Below are positions 8,943 to 17,931 of a DNA stretch of 45,701 nucleotides, in pieces (the first letter of the stretch is position 1; the number at the start of each line of letters is the position of its first letter). A program made the position numbers and the translations under genes. The notes beneath the pieces were generated by a model. The model searched no databases and was not told where the DNA came from. It was given only the letters and a program-made list of their open reading frames with translations. The stretch lies in contig QCSA01000010.1 of NCBI GenBank assembly GCA_003211695.1, forward strand, positions 1-45,701. Direction: 5' to 3'. The DNA comes from Pelagibacteraceae bacterium AG-464-P07 (lineage in GTDB: Bacteria; Pseudomonadota; Alphaproteobacteria; Pelagibacterales; Pelagibacteraceae).

Positions 8943-9218
8943 ATGCAATATTGTGTATATTTATTAATTAGCAACCATAAAAATAAAATATTTACATATG
9001 TTGGATATTCAAAGAATTTACAGAATCGATTAAATCTACATAATATTTCACGCGGAGCTAAATACACCAGAGGAAGAAAATGGATTGTATTTCATAAAGA
9101 AATTTTTAACAGTAAATCAAAAGCTATGTCCAGAGAATATAAATTAAAAAGAGATAGAAAATTTAGGAATTTTTTAAAAGAAAAATTTATGAAAAAAAAC
9201 AATAATCTATTATACTAA
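8943..9218 (+). CDS. GIY-YIG nuclease-fold protein (UPF0213-like)
   Basis: The product has 91 residues. The N-terminal half carries the GIY-YIG pattern as CVYLLIS...TYVGYS with a conserved arginine (R29 in LQNRL), and the invariant acidic region appears as SREYKLK. These small stand-alone proteins are widespread; they are thought to be structure-specific nucleases, but most lack a defined role. The gene follows tRNA-Glu and sits 14 bp before the glycosyltransferase gene. Its ATG follows a 120-bp spacer that holds no other gene. Confidence 0.8.
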   Translation: MQYCVYLLISNHKNKIFTYVGYSKNLQNRLNLHNISRGAKYTRGRKWIVFHKEIFNSKSKAMSREYKLKRDRKFRNFLKEKFMKKNNNLLY

Positions 9219-9232
9219 AAAAAAGTTGTATT

Positions 9233-11374
9233 ATGAAAATTTCAATCTTATTACCATATAAAGAAAATTTCTCACCAACTTACGCTGGTGCGGTATCATT
9301 ATTTGTTAAGGATACTGTTAAATTAAGTCAATTTAAAAAATATATTACCATCTTTGGAAATACAAATTTAAGAAATATTTTTAAACTTACTTATAAAAAT
9401 ATAGAATTAAAAAAAAATTTAATTCAAAGTGGCAGCAAAGTTTATGTTAATGAATTTTTAAAATTCGAAAAAGCATCACCATCTGACTTAATCGAAATTC
9501 ATAATCGACCTAACTATTTTCATTTAATACATAAAAATCTTCAAAATAAAAAAATAGTTTTATATTTTCACAATGACCCTCTTACTATGACTGGCTCAAA
9601 ATCTATAATTGATAGAAAGAAATTATTGTCTTACGCTGCAAAAATTATTTTTAATAGTCACTGGTCAAGAAAAAGATTTTTGCAAGGTATAGAAGGAATG
9701 CATGTAAATTCAGAAAAAATTAATGTAATTTATCAATCAATCAGTCCAACAAAAATTGACTTAAATAATAAAAAAAAATGGATTACTTTTGTTGGTAAAT
9801 TAAACAAGGCAAAAGGTTATGATTTGTTTGGAAAAGCTGTTTTAAAGATTCTAAATAAATATAAAAGATGGAAAGCTATTATTATTGGAGATGAGCCAAG
9901 ATCAACTCTTCATTTTAAGCATAAAAGACTTAATAATCTAGGTTTTACAAATCATAATAAAGTATTAAAAATTTTTGAAAAAACAAGTATTGCAGTTGCT
10001 TGCTCAAGATGGAATGAACCATTGGGTAGATCGAGTCTTGAGGCTTCTAGTCGTGGATGCGCAACCATTATTAGTAATAGGGGAGGGTTACCAGAGACTA
10101 TTACCCATGGAATCATTTTAAAAAAATTAAATGTTATGTCTGTTTACAGTGCAATTAGAGATTTAATTGATAATGAAATAAAAAGAAAACAATTGCAAAG
10201 TTTATCAATAAAAAACTTCTTTCATACTAACAAGTTAAGTTCGCAAAAAATGGATGAATATAGAAAAAATTTATTGCAGACTAAGCTATTAATAAAAAAA
10301 TTAAATAATCACACCCCAAAAAACTTACGTATTTTACATGTTACTAATTTTAATGAACGTCATGATGGAAGACTTTTTTTTAATACCGGTAGAAGAATTA
10401 ATAACGGTTTTATCAGACTTGGTCATAGCGTTCTTGAATTTAGTGACAGAGATATAGTCAGACACTACAAAAGTTTAAGAGATCATACGGGTTCAAATAC
10501 TTTAAATCGTAAATTAATCGATACAGTTTATAATTACAAACCTGATTTATTAATTTTTGGACACGCTGATCTCATTAAACCTGAAACTATAGCTTATTTA
10601 AAAGATAATTATAAAAATTTAAAAGTTGCTCAATGGTTTCTTGACCCACTTATTAAAAATGGACCAGATTATGAAAAAAATAAATTAAGAATTTTAGATA
10701 AAATAAAATTTACAGATACAAATTTTTTAACTACTTCACCTGATGTTTTAGATTTTTTACCTAAGAATAAACCATGCTTATTTATACCTAATCCGGCAGA
10801 TCCCTCATTTGAAGTTTTGAATAATTATGAAAATAATCAGTGTTCTATGGATGTTTTTTTTGCTCTAAGTCATGGTGTACACAGAGGTGTTTTAAAAAAA
10901 GGAAAGCATGATGAGCGTGCTGATTTTGTTAATAAACTAGTTGAGAAAACTCCAAATGTTAAATTTGACTTGTATGGAATAAATAACATTCAACCGATCT
11001 GGGCTGATTCATATCTAAAATCAATTGCTAATGCAAAAATGGGAATTAATTTAAGTAGAGGTAATCCAATTAAATATTATAGCAGCGATAGAATTACTCA
11101 ATTTGTAGGCAATGGTCTTCTTACATTTATTCACGACAAAACTCATTATAATAATTTCTTTTCAGAAGATGAAATTATATTTTATAATAACGTTTCTAGT
11201 CTTTCAGAAAAAATTAAAAAATTTTCAATAGATGATTATTTAAGAAAAAAGATTGCAAAAAAAGGAAAGATGAAATATATGAAATTTTTTAATTCTACGA
11301 TAGTTGCCGATTATATTATTAATCGCACCTTTGAAATTAATTACAAAAAAAATAAGTATTTATGGGAAGTATAA
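9233..11374 (+). CDS. double-domain glycosyltransferase: GT4-like plus CgeB-like
   Basis: The product has 713 residues and probably two catalytic modules. Residues about 1-345 resemble a GT4 (GT-B fold) enzyme: VGKLNKAKGYDLF begins the nucleotide-sugar domain, followed by EPLGRSSLEASSRG (E-x7-E-type motif) and ISNRGGLPETI. Residues about 360-713 start with NLRILHVTNFNERHDG and end with YYSSDRITQFVGNGLL, a CgeB/Glyco_trans_1_2-like second domain. It probably builds surface polysaccharide at the inner membrane face. It is followed by a GT9 gene 29 bp downstream. Substrates cannot be inferred. Confidence 0.8.
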   Translation: MKISILLPYKENFSPTYAGAVSLFVKDTVKLSQFKKYITIFGNTNLRNIFKLTYKNIELKKNLIQSGSKVYVNEFLKFEKASPSDLIEIHNRPNYFHLIHKNLQNKKIVLYFHNDPLTMTGSKSIIDRKKLLSYAAKIIFNSHWSRKRFLQGIEGMHVNSEKINVIYQSISPTKIDLNNKKKWITFVGKLNKAKGYDLFGKAVLKILNKYKRWKAIIIGDEPRSTLHFKHKRLNNLGFTNHNKVLKIFEKTSIAVACSRWNEPLGRSSLEASSRGCATIISNRGGLPETITHGIILKKLNVMSVYSAIRDLIDNEIKRKQLQSLSIKNFFHTNKLSSQKMDEYRKNLLQTKLLIKKLNNHTPKNLRILHVTNFNERHDGRLFFNTGRRINNGFIRLGHSVLEFSDRDIVRHYKSLRDHTGSNTLNRKLIDTVYNYKPDLLIFGHADLIKPETIAYLKDNYKNLKVAQWFLDPLIKNGPDYEKNKLRILDKIKFTDTNFLTTSPDVLDFLPKNKPCLFIPNPADPSFEVLNNYENNQCSMDVFFALSHGVHRGVLKKGKHDERADFVNKLVEKTPNVKFDLYGINNIQPIWADSYLKSIANAKMGINLSRGNPIKYYSSDRITQFVGNGLLTFIHDKTHYNNFFSEDEIIFYNNVSSLSEKIKKFSIDDYLRKKIAKKGKMKYMKFFNSTIVADYIINRTFEINYKKNKYLWEV

Positions 11375-11403
11375 ATCCACAAATGTGAAGTCAATTTTAC
11401 TTC

Positions 11404-12483
11404 ATGACAATAAATAAAAAATATAAAATTTTAATATTCAGAACTGACAGAATAGGGGATCTTATTAATACTTCATCTTTTTTGAAAAGTTTAAAAAATT
11501 ATTATGGGAATTCTGAAATTACTTTAGTTTGTTCGAGTTACAATAGACCTATAGCAGAAAGTTATAAGTTTATTGATAAAATTGTTGTTTACGACAAATC
11601 CTTTTTTTTTTTTAAAAAAATTAAAATTTTTATTAAACTTGTAACATCGTTACATGATATCACTATAACTTTTGATGGCAAAAATTTCTCTTATTTAGTT
11701 TCATTAATTGCTAGAGCTAAACACAAATACGCTATTTGTTTCAAAAAGAAAAAAAGTATTTTTGGGCTAAGTATCAATGTTTTTAGACCATGGATAATTT
11801 TATGTAAAATATTTTTTGACACTTATGTTATCTGCGATGAGAATTATAATAAACAGAATGTAAATTCTGATTTTAATAATCATTATCTTACTATGTATTA
11901 TTATTTATTAAAAAAAAATAATATTGAATTAATTTCTGGAAAACATATTTTTGAAATTGACTCTGATTCTGAATATATATTTAATAAATTTTTTAGTAAA
12001 TATATAAAAAAAGATTTTTTGAGCATTCATATTGATTATAAATGGGATCATTATGATATAAATATAGAAAGATTTAATTCTCTTTTAAAAAAAATATCTT
12101 TAAATAGTAATATAGTTATAAGTTCGGGTGTAGAAGGTTCTAAATTTTTTGAAAAATTAAAAAAAAATTATAATCTTTATTCGTTCAAAGATATGAATAT
12201 TAATTCAAGTAGTTTAATTAATTCAAATATTATATTAATAGAAAATTTATCCATAAATTTATTGGCATGTTTTTTAAATAAGTGCACAGCTCACGTAAGC
12301 TCTCATTCAGGTGCAACCTTCCATATCTCTGCGGCATTTAATAAACCATTAATTGATTTTATAAAAAAAGATAAAGAATCAGAATATGCTAGGTGGATTC
12401 CTCCTGGTATCGATTATAATAGAGCAAGTGTTGATAAATTAGATGATTTAGAAACTATTATTTTTACTAAAATTTCGAATTAA
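11404..12483 (+). CDS. glycosyltransferase family 9 (heptosyltransferase-like)
   Basis: The product has 359 residues. The N-terminal FRTDRIGDLINTSSFLKSLK is the classic GT9 start seen in ADP-heptose:LPS heptosyltransferases, with TLVCSSYNRPIAE next. The C-terminal HVSSHSGATFHISAAFNKP matches the family's nucleotide-sugar site (usual form D.G..H.A...), but with Ser before SG instead of Asp. This points to addition of a sugar to LPS core or another glycan. It is extremely AT-rich, and its 3' end overlaps the convergent integrase gene by 4 bp. Confidence 0.8.
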   Translation: MTINKKYKILIFRTDRIGDLINTSSFLKSLKNYYGNSEITLVCSSYNRPIAESYKFIDKIVVYDKSFFFFKKIKIFIKLVTSLHDITITFDGKNFSYLVSLIARAKHKYAICFKKKKSIFGLSINVFRPWIILCKIFFDTYVICDENYNKQNVNSDFNNHYLTMYYYLLKKNNIELISGKHIFEIDSDSEYIFNKFFSKYIKKDFLSIHIDYKWDHYDINIERFNSLLKKISLNSNIVISSGVEGSKFFEKLKKNYNLYSFKDMNINSSSLINSNIILIENLSINLLACFLNKCTAHVSSHSGATFHISAAFNKPLIDFIKKDKESEYARWIPPGIDYNRASVDKLDDLETIIFTKISN

Positions 12484-13436
12484 ATTTTAATTTTATTTAA
12501 TGCATTATTTTTGAATAAATTTGCCTCTTTAATATAACGTCTAACCATTTGAGTAGTTTTATGACCTGTCATGGCCATTATACTTCTTTCATCTGCGCCG
12601 GATTCTGCAGAGACTGTTGCGAAACCAGATCTTAAACTATGACCTGAATAATTTTTGTTTTCTATGCCTGCAACACCAAGATAACCTTTTAGTAATAATG
12701 CAACTGATTGATCGGTAAGTCGATTTTCGCTCAGTTTAAAACTTTTAGAAAAACGTCTAAATATCGGACCAGAATTAATGTCCGAGAGTTCTATCCATTT
12801 CTTTAAATGCAAAACAGGACAGTATTTTTGATTGGCAAAATAGGGTAGACCTTTAACCATTCCTTCGCCAAATTGGTCAGTCTTTGACCGCCTAATGACT
12901 ATTTTGACACCTTCTGGAACAAATTCTAAATCATTGTAATCAATTGACACCAGTTCAGCTCTTCTAAAACCTCCTCCAAATCCAATAAGAATTATGGTTT
13001 TATCTCTAACTTTTTTGATTTCTTTAGTTTTTTCATTATCTATTACATTAATTATTGCCTTTAACTGATTGATTAATATTGGTTTTTTTCCCTGTTGATA
13101 ACTACCTTTCTTACGCTTAATACCCATTAAATTCTCTATAATTATAGGGTGCTTAGTATCAAGATAATGACCTTTTAGCCTATGAATCATGCCTATTGAA
13201 ACTAGTCTTCGCCTTAAAGTACTAATTTTAGCGTCCTTTGATGATAAGTAAGTTATGTAAAAAGAAACTATTTTTGAATCAGTAGGCAAGGATTTAAAGC
13301 CATTTTTCACGCAGAAAGCTGAGAAATCTTTAAAATCTGACTTGTATGCACGAATAGTATTATATGCCTTAGAACTCTTAAGATTATTTAGAGTTTGTTC
13401 CTGTATTGCTTTTATGTCAGTTATAAGTTTATTCAT
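12480..13436 (-). CDS. tyrosine recombinase / phage-type integrase
   Basis: This 318-residue recombinase has an N-terminal SAM-like core-binding domain (residues about 10-95) and a catalytic domain. The full active site can be read: R158 in GFRRAEL, K185 in RRSKTD, H266 and R269 in GHSLRSG, H292 in MTGHKT and nucleophile Y301 in RRYIKE. It should therefore be active. It is not a XerC/XerD pair member in context: it stands alone between surface-glycan genes and a cyclophilin-fold gene. No excisionase or phage genes are nearby. A short inverted repeat lies just before its start codon. Confidence 0.9.
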   Translation of the reverse strand: MNKLITDIKAIQEQTLNNLKSSKAYNTIRAYKSDFKDFSAFCVKNGFKSLPTDSKIVSFYITYLSSKDAKISTLRRRLVSIGMIHRLKGHYLDTKHPIIIENLMGIKRKKGSYQQGKKPILINQLKAIINVIDNEKTKEIKKVRDKTIILIGFGGGFRRAELVSIDYNDLEFVPEGVKIVIRRSKTDQFGEGMVKGLPYFANQKYCPVLHLKKWIELSDINSGPIFRRFSKSFKLSENRLTDQSVALLLKGYLGVAGIENKNYSGHSLRSGFATVSAESGADERSIMAMTGHKTTQMVRRYIKEANLFKNNALNKIKI

Positions 13437-13445
13437 ATTTATTAC

Positions 13446-13470
13446 TATTGATAACTATTAATTATCGTTA
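13446..13470. other. inverted repeat before the integrase gene, possible recombination or operator site
   Basis: The arms TATTGATAA (13446-13454) and TTATCGTTA (13462-13470) are inverted copies matching at 7 of 9 positions around a 7-bp centre, CTATTAA. Tyrosine recombinases bind paired inverted arms about a 6-8 bp crossover region, and the site lies 10 bp upstream of the integrase ATG. It could equally be an operator or chance in AT-rich DNA. Confidence 0.3.
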
Positions 13471-13530
13471 GTAATTATATTAGGATATAAGCAATGTCAA
13501 TATCTAAAATAGTATCGTATTTTAGATCTT

Positions 13531-13908
13531 ATGGGCATCAAGATAAGAGTTTCGGATATAGACTTAAACTGCAGACCTAGAAAAAACAAAACTGCGAACG
13601 AAATTATCAAGCTGCTACCATTAAAATCATCAGTAAATACATGGGGAGATGAAATATACTTTGAAATACCGAAAATTAACGTGATTATTGAAGATAATGC
13701 GAAAGATATTGTAAAGTTAGGTGAAATCGCCTTTTGGATTGAAGGAAATAGCATTGCAATAGGCTTTGGGAGAACTCCGATAAGCAAATTAAACGAAATT
13801 AGGCTTGCAGCAAGGGTAAATATTTGGGCTGATGCTGAATATCCGGAACAGTTAAAGCTTTTGACCAAAATTAGTGATGGCCATGAAATTAGTATAACTA
13901 TTAAATAA
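13531..13908 (+). CDS. cyclophilin-fold protein of the TM1367/DUF369 type
   Basis: The product has 125 residues. The pattern WGDEIYFEIP, an acidic middle with GEIAFWIEGNSIAIGFGRTPIS, then ARVNIWADAE is typical of the TM1367-like cyclophilin fold, a small beta-barrel family found in archaea and bacteria. Peptidyl-prolyl isomerase activity has not been established for the family. The gene is divergent from the integrase, with a 94-bp gap between starts, and is followed by a gene-free region. The minus-strand frame over the same bases looks like a shadow. Confidence 0.75.
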   Translation: MGIKIRVSDIDLNCRPRKNKTANEIIKLLPLKSSVNTWGDEIYFEIPKINVIIEDNAKDIVKLGEIAFWIEGNSIAIGFGRTPISKLNEIRLAARVNIWADAEYPEQLKLLTKISDGHEISITIK

Positions 13909-14392
13909 TAACCTATTTCATGTATTAATTGTATTAAAAAGTAAGTAAAATCGATACTTTTTGCCGGTTTTGACTTCCTTTAGCAATATTACTCATATAC
14001 AGCCTTCAGTTGTATCATTTAAGGGTAAATCGCTAAATATACCCCTTCTATGACCTTTTAATCGCTATATTCCAGTTCTACAAAGCTCAGAATTTATTTA
14101 ATTTTGTTATCCTATATTTAGCGTTTTACTACCTAAATAATCGTTATTTACTTGCTTTTCCATGTATTCGCTTCTTTTTAAGTTCATCTTTATATTATCT
14201 TTGTTTTACGACCTTTTAAGTTCTGTTATCTCTTATGTGCTACTATAATTTCACTATGTTTTTATTATTAATGTATTACTTTAAGTTATATAAATAAGCT
14301 ATATAATACAATAAGATAATAAGAATACTTAATGTATTAGATTAAGTATAAAATATAAGGCTAAAATTAAGTAATACCCTACCCTAACTGGC
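13909..14392. other. gene-free AT-rich region of about 480 bp
   Basis: No credible coding sequence was found. The region contains near-repeats such as GACCTTTTAA (about 14070 and 14210) and TAATGTATTA (about 14269 and 14331). The longest start-to-stop frame noticed on the minus strand is about 26 codons. It may be a decayed piece of an integrated element or hold an unrecognised small RNA. It is unusual because other gaps in this genome are mostly under 200 bp. Confidence 0.6.
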
Positions 14393-15244
14393 TTAAGTTG
14401 AAGATTTTAACGACCTCTCTCTTATGAAAATATATAAACCACTACATATAATTATAAACAGTCCTAAAAAAGTATAGCCGTCTGGAAAATCCCTGAAAAA
14501 GTAATATCCTAAAGTAACATTTGTAAAGATCTCAAAGTAACCAAAGGGTGCTAATTTAGACGCATCAGCATATTTAAGGGACAATATTAAAAAGAAATGA
14601 CCAAGACATGCAAATATACCCATTATAGCCAACAAAGACCATTGATTAAAAGTAGGATTAATCCAGACAACGGGAACCATAAATGAACCAAATACTAGCC
14701 CCACTACTCCCGTTAATAGTAAAGTTAATAAAGGACTGTCTGAGGTATGTAATTTACGAGTAATAATAAGATAAATACCGTAAAAAAAACCTGTTCCTAA
14801 TGCAGCAATACTTGCTAGGTTGAACTCTATAAAACCAGGTCGAATTACAATTAAACTCCCTACAAAACCAACTAATACAGCAGACCATCTTCTAAATCCT
14901 ACTTTTTCACCTAAAATAATAGGAGATAGGGCCGTAGTAATCAAAGGTGCTACAAAAGCAAGAGTTAAAGCTTTTGCCATTGAAATTATAGAAATAGAAT
15001 AAAAGAATAATACATTCGCAATAAATAAAGTTAAGCCTCTTAAAATTTGTAACTTAGGCTGAGTAGTCCAGGTCAAATTTTTTCTAAAGAAAAAAAACAT
15101 AAAAGGCAGAGCAAAAAAAACAGTAAAAAAATATCTTGCCCATGTAATTTGAAAAAAAGATAAATCAGAACTCAAATATTTAGCAATAGTGTCCATAAAG
15201 GGTAATATGGCCCACGCTAATAAATTATAAGAAATTGCTTTCAC
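14393..15244 (-). CDS. EamA/DMT-family transporter
   Basis: The product has 283 residues with about ten membrane helices arranged as two EamA repeats. MAKALTLAFVAPLITTALSP in the first repeat and KYADASKLAPFGYFEIF in the second are typical. The family exports or imports small metabolites and amino acids across the inner membrane; the substrate cannot be read from sequence. The gene starts 4 bp after the AEC-type carrier stop, and both lie in a minus-strand run. Confidence 0.88.
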   Translation of the reverse strand: MKAISYNLLAWAILPFMDTIAKYLSSDLSFFQITWARYFFTVFFALPFMFFFFRKNLTWTTQPKLQILRGLTLFIANVLFFYSISIISMAKALTLAFVAPLITTALSPIILGEKVGFRRWSAVLVGFVGSLIVIRPGFIEFNLASIAALGTGFFYGIYLIITRKLHTSDSPLLTLLLTGVVGLVFGSFMVPVVWINPTFNQWSLLAIMGIFACLGHFFLILSLKYADASKLAPFGYFEIFTNVTLGYYFFRDFPDGYTFLGLFIIICSGLYIFIRERSLKSST

Positions 15245-15248
15245 TTTT

Positions 15249-16148
15249 TTAATAAAAATATTTTAGAGATAGAAATACGACTATAGGAACTGTGATAAAT
15301 GATAGGAACGTTGAAACAACTACTGTACTGGCGATACTATTGACTATTTTCTTGGGAGAATAAATTTCACCAATTAAATAAGTCAATACTGCTGATGGCA
15401 TTGATGTCTGTATAAACATTACTCCAGCTTCAATACCTGTTAAATTAAACACCCGGACAAATCCAAACCCTACTATTGGGCCTACAATAATTCTGATGAA
15501 TGAAAAAAATAAACTTTCATTTAATGAAAAAATTTTTAATTTAGCTAAAGCTACACCTAACGACATTAGTACTAAAAAAATTGTTGAATAAGAAATTAAA
15601 AATGTAGCATTTTCTATAAATTTGGGTGAAGGAATTTTATAATAAACAAAAAATAATGAAACAATTAAGGCATATATTGCAACACAATTTATAAGTGGCT
15701 TAATAGAAAATTTTCTACTTGCTAAAAGAATGTTTAGAGTAAAATGAAAAATAACAATAACTGTAGTTACTGCTGCAGCTATTGCCAAACCCATTTTACC
15801 ATAGGCAAAAAGACAAATGGGCATACCCATATTACCAGTATTTGGGAGTATTAAAGGAGGAAGTAATCTATATATATCTTTTTTAAGAATTTTAAGTACT
15901 AAAATGCCTATAATTGCAAACAAACCCACATATAACAATATGTAGTAAAAAAATCTTAAAAGTAAATCAAATTCGACATTTGAAGAAGTAAGTGAATAAA
16001 AAATAATACAAGGAAGGCCAATATTTCCAGACAGTTTAGTTATGAACTTAGTGTCAAAGTTTGGTTCTTTTTTTCCGTACCAATATCCTATTCCTATAGT
16101 TAAAAATACGGGGAATAATACCTCAAAAAGTTTTATATAGAGTTCCAT
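15249..16148 (-). CDS. AEC-family transporter (auxin efflux carrier superfamily)
   Basis: The product has 299 residues and ten predicted helices. The helix 1 region LFPVFLTIGIGYWYGKK and the LPNTGNMGMPICLFAYG segment with its conserved Asn-Gly near residue 105 mark the family. Bacterial members usually carry dicarboxylates or other organic anions. It ends just before the DMT transporter gene. The short gap to the upstream small membrane protein suggests cotranscription. Confidence 0.87.
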   Translation of the reverse strand: MELYIKLFEVLFPVFLTIGIGYWYGKKEPNFDTKFITKLSGNIGLPCIIFYSLTSSNVEFDLLLRFFYYILLYVGLFAIIGILVLKILKKDIYRLLPPLILPNTGNMGMPICLFAYGKMGLAIAAAVTTVIVIFHFTLNILLASRKFSIKPLINCVAIYALIVSLFFVYYKIPSPKFIENATFLISYSTIFLVLMSLGVALAKLKIFSLNESLFFSFIRIIVGPIVGFGFVRVFNLTGIEAGVMFIQTSMPSAVLTYLIGEIYSPKKIVNSIASTVVVSTFLSFITVPIVVFLSLKYFY

Positions 16149-16171
16149 ATGGTCTAAAAAATTAGAAGTTT

Positions 16172-16354
16172 TTATTGGTCTATTTTTTGTTTTTCTTTAT
16201 CTTTAATAAAATGTCTCTTAAAAATGCCTTTTTTTACTAATCTTTTCTCATATAAATCAATTTCTTTTACCAAATGCCTATCGTAGAAATGGATAATACC
16301 GATCAAAAAAACAATGAAGAGGATAAGTATAATTAGTAGTGTAATTTCACTCAT
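16172..16354 (-). CDS. small single-pass membrane protein
   Basis: The product has 60 residues. One hydrophobic helix (residues about 4-23) is followed by a strongly charged tail rich in Lys and Glu. No known family is recognised. Its ATG lies one base from the stop of the SbmA/BacA-type gene upstream, so it is almost certainly in the same transcript. That position suggests an accessory to the transporter, but this is inference only. Confidence 0.6.
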   Translation of the reverse strand: MSEITLLIILILFIVFLIGIIHFYDRHLVKEIDLYEKRLVKKGIFKRHFIKDKEKQKIDQ

Positions 16355-16355
16355 T

Positions 16356-17393
16356 TTAGGCCATTTTCGTTTTATATATTTCTAAATTTCTTTCAAATTC
16401 ACTTAATCGTTTCCATATACTTCTAAGTTCTGTAATTGTTGTCCAATTATGTAAGAATAGTGCAAAGCCACCATGAACTCGTGCAAAAGCATTTGAAACT
16501 TGCACCATTACACCAAGAGTGATCAATCCTGTAAACAAACCAGGACCCATTATTAAATATGGTGCAATAATCATAAATTGATCATAAGTTGTCATCCATC
16601 CATCAAAATAACCATAATGAAGATATAGTCGATGATAGTTAAATCTAATTCCAGTAAATAATTCTAGTAAAGTTTCTGTTTGAGCATAGTTTTTTTTATC
16701 ATCTTCTCCAAGAACAAGATCTTTTCTAAATGCAGCCTCTACTCTTTGATTGTTATATTCTAATCCTGGTAATTTAATTCCTACAAACCATGAAATTACA
16801 ATTCCGCCTAATGAAATAATCAAAGTAAACCAAACTAACGAACCTTCTATATCTCTTAATATTGGAATATCCACTTTTTCACTTAAGGTCCAAAGAATTG
16901 GAATAAATGCAATTAGTGTCATAAGAGCTCTGATAACCTGTAAACCTAGTGACTCAATTATTCGAGCAAATCTATTACAATCTTCTTGTATTCTTTGGCT
17001 GGCCCCTTCTATTTCGCTTTCTACTGCTTGCCACTTGGGTATATAATTAAAGGTCATCGATTCTCTCCATCTTAATCCGTAAATACGAGTGAACCAGCCA
17101 GTAAATATTGCCAAAAAAATATAAGGGAATGCAATAACAACAAAGGAAAGGTCTCCCTCGAAGCCATTTAAAATATAATCTAGAGAAATTAGCTGGCTAA
17201 AGAAAAGTTTTATTCCTTCCTGTGGTTTGTCAACATAATCACCAGCGTTCTGTAAAAGATCATAAAATTTTCCATACCAAGTGTTAATGGCTACGGTCAT
17301 TTGGACTTGAAACCAAAGTGAAACGATTAGAAGTAACAAACCACCCCAAGACCACAATCTCCATTTTTTTTCTAAGAAAAAACTTTTTAACAT
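16356..17393 (-). CDS. SbmA/BacA-family peptide transporter
   Basis: The product has 345 residues and several membrane helices without an ABC domain. The segments GWFTRIYGLRWRESMT and ASQRIQEDCNRFARI match SbmA/BacA transporters, which bring proline-rich peptides, microcins and related compounds into the cytoplasm using the proton gradient. WYGKFYDLLQNA near residue 40 is also typical. In host-associated alphaproteobacteria BacA matters for peptide tolerance; in a free-living plankter, peptide uptake is likelier. Its start lies 11 bp after the NDUFS4-like gene. Confidence 0.85.
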   Translation of the reverse strand: MLKSFFLEKKWRLWSWGGLLLLIVSLWFQVQMTVAINTWYGKFYDLLQNAGDYVDKPQEGIKLFFSQLISLDYILNGFEGDLSFVVIAFPYIFLAIFTGWFTRIYGLRWRESMTFNYIPKWQAVESEIEGASQRIQEDCNRFARIIESLGLQVIRALMTLIAFIPILWTLSEKVDIPILRDIEGSLVWFTLIISLGGIVISWFVGIKLPGLEYNNQRVEAAFRKDLVLGEDDKKNYAQTETLLELFTGIRFNYHRLYLHYGYFDGWMTTYDQFMIIAPYLIMGPGLFTGLITLGVMVQVSNAFARVHGGFALFLHNWTTITELRSIWKRLSEFERNLEIYKTKMA

Positions 17394-17404
17394 TTACTTA
17401 ATAG

Positions 17405-17692
17405 TTATTGATTTTTAATAAAGTTATCTGCGTACGACTTTTTGACTATTTTACTCTTTTGAGGTTCAATTATATAATATTCGATGTTATTTTTTTTAGC
17501 GAAATGAATGGCTAATTCTTTGGAATCAAACTCTAACTTCACTTCAGACATGGTATCAGTTGATGTCTCCCAGCCCATCAAAGGATTTATTCCTGTATCT
17601 TGGGTTTCAAATTCTAAAATCCATTGTTTAGCATTTCTTTTACCTGACTGCATTGCGGACTTTGTGGGAATATATATTTTAGCTTTTTTCAT
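17405..17692 (-). CDS. NADH dehydrogenase accessory subunit, NDUFS4-like
   Basis: The product has 95 residues. The sequence KIYIPTKSAMQSGKRNAKQW followed by DPLMGW-type NPLMGWETSTDTM and a Phe/Asp-rich C-terminus fits the ETC complex I subunit family (18-kDa NDUFS4), an alphaproteobacterial and mitochondrial accessory subunit that stabilises the N-module. It lies immediately downstream of tRNA-Pro on the minus strand, away from any nuo cluster, which is usual for this subunit. Confidence 0.9.
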   Translation of the reverse strand: MKKAKIYIPTKSAMQSGKRNAKQWILEFETQDTGINPLMGWETSTDTMSEVKLEFDSKELAIHFAKKNNIEYYIIEPQKSKIVKKSYADNFIKNQ

Positions 17693-17700
17693 AGATTTAA

Positions 17701-17777
<77 letters not shown>

Positions 17778-17931
17778 ATTGCTTAGTTTTATAGGTTATA
17801 CAGTCCTTTTTATCAATTGAAAGATGTTTGAATGTTTCTATTTATGAACATTTGTAGACCATTTCTCATACCTATCTCATACCTGGAAACAATGGATTGA
17901 AAAAAATAGCACCAGTGATAAGAAAAACTAA

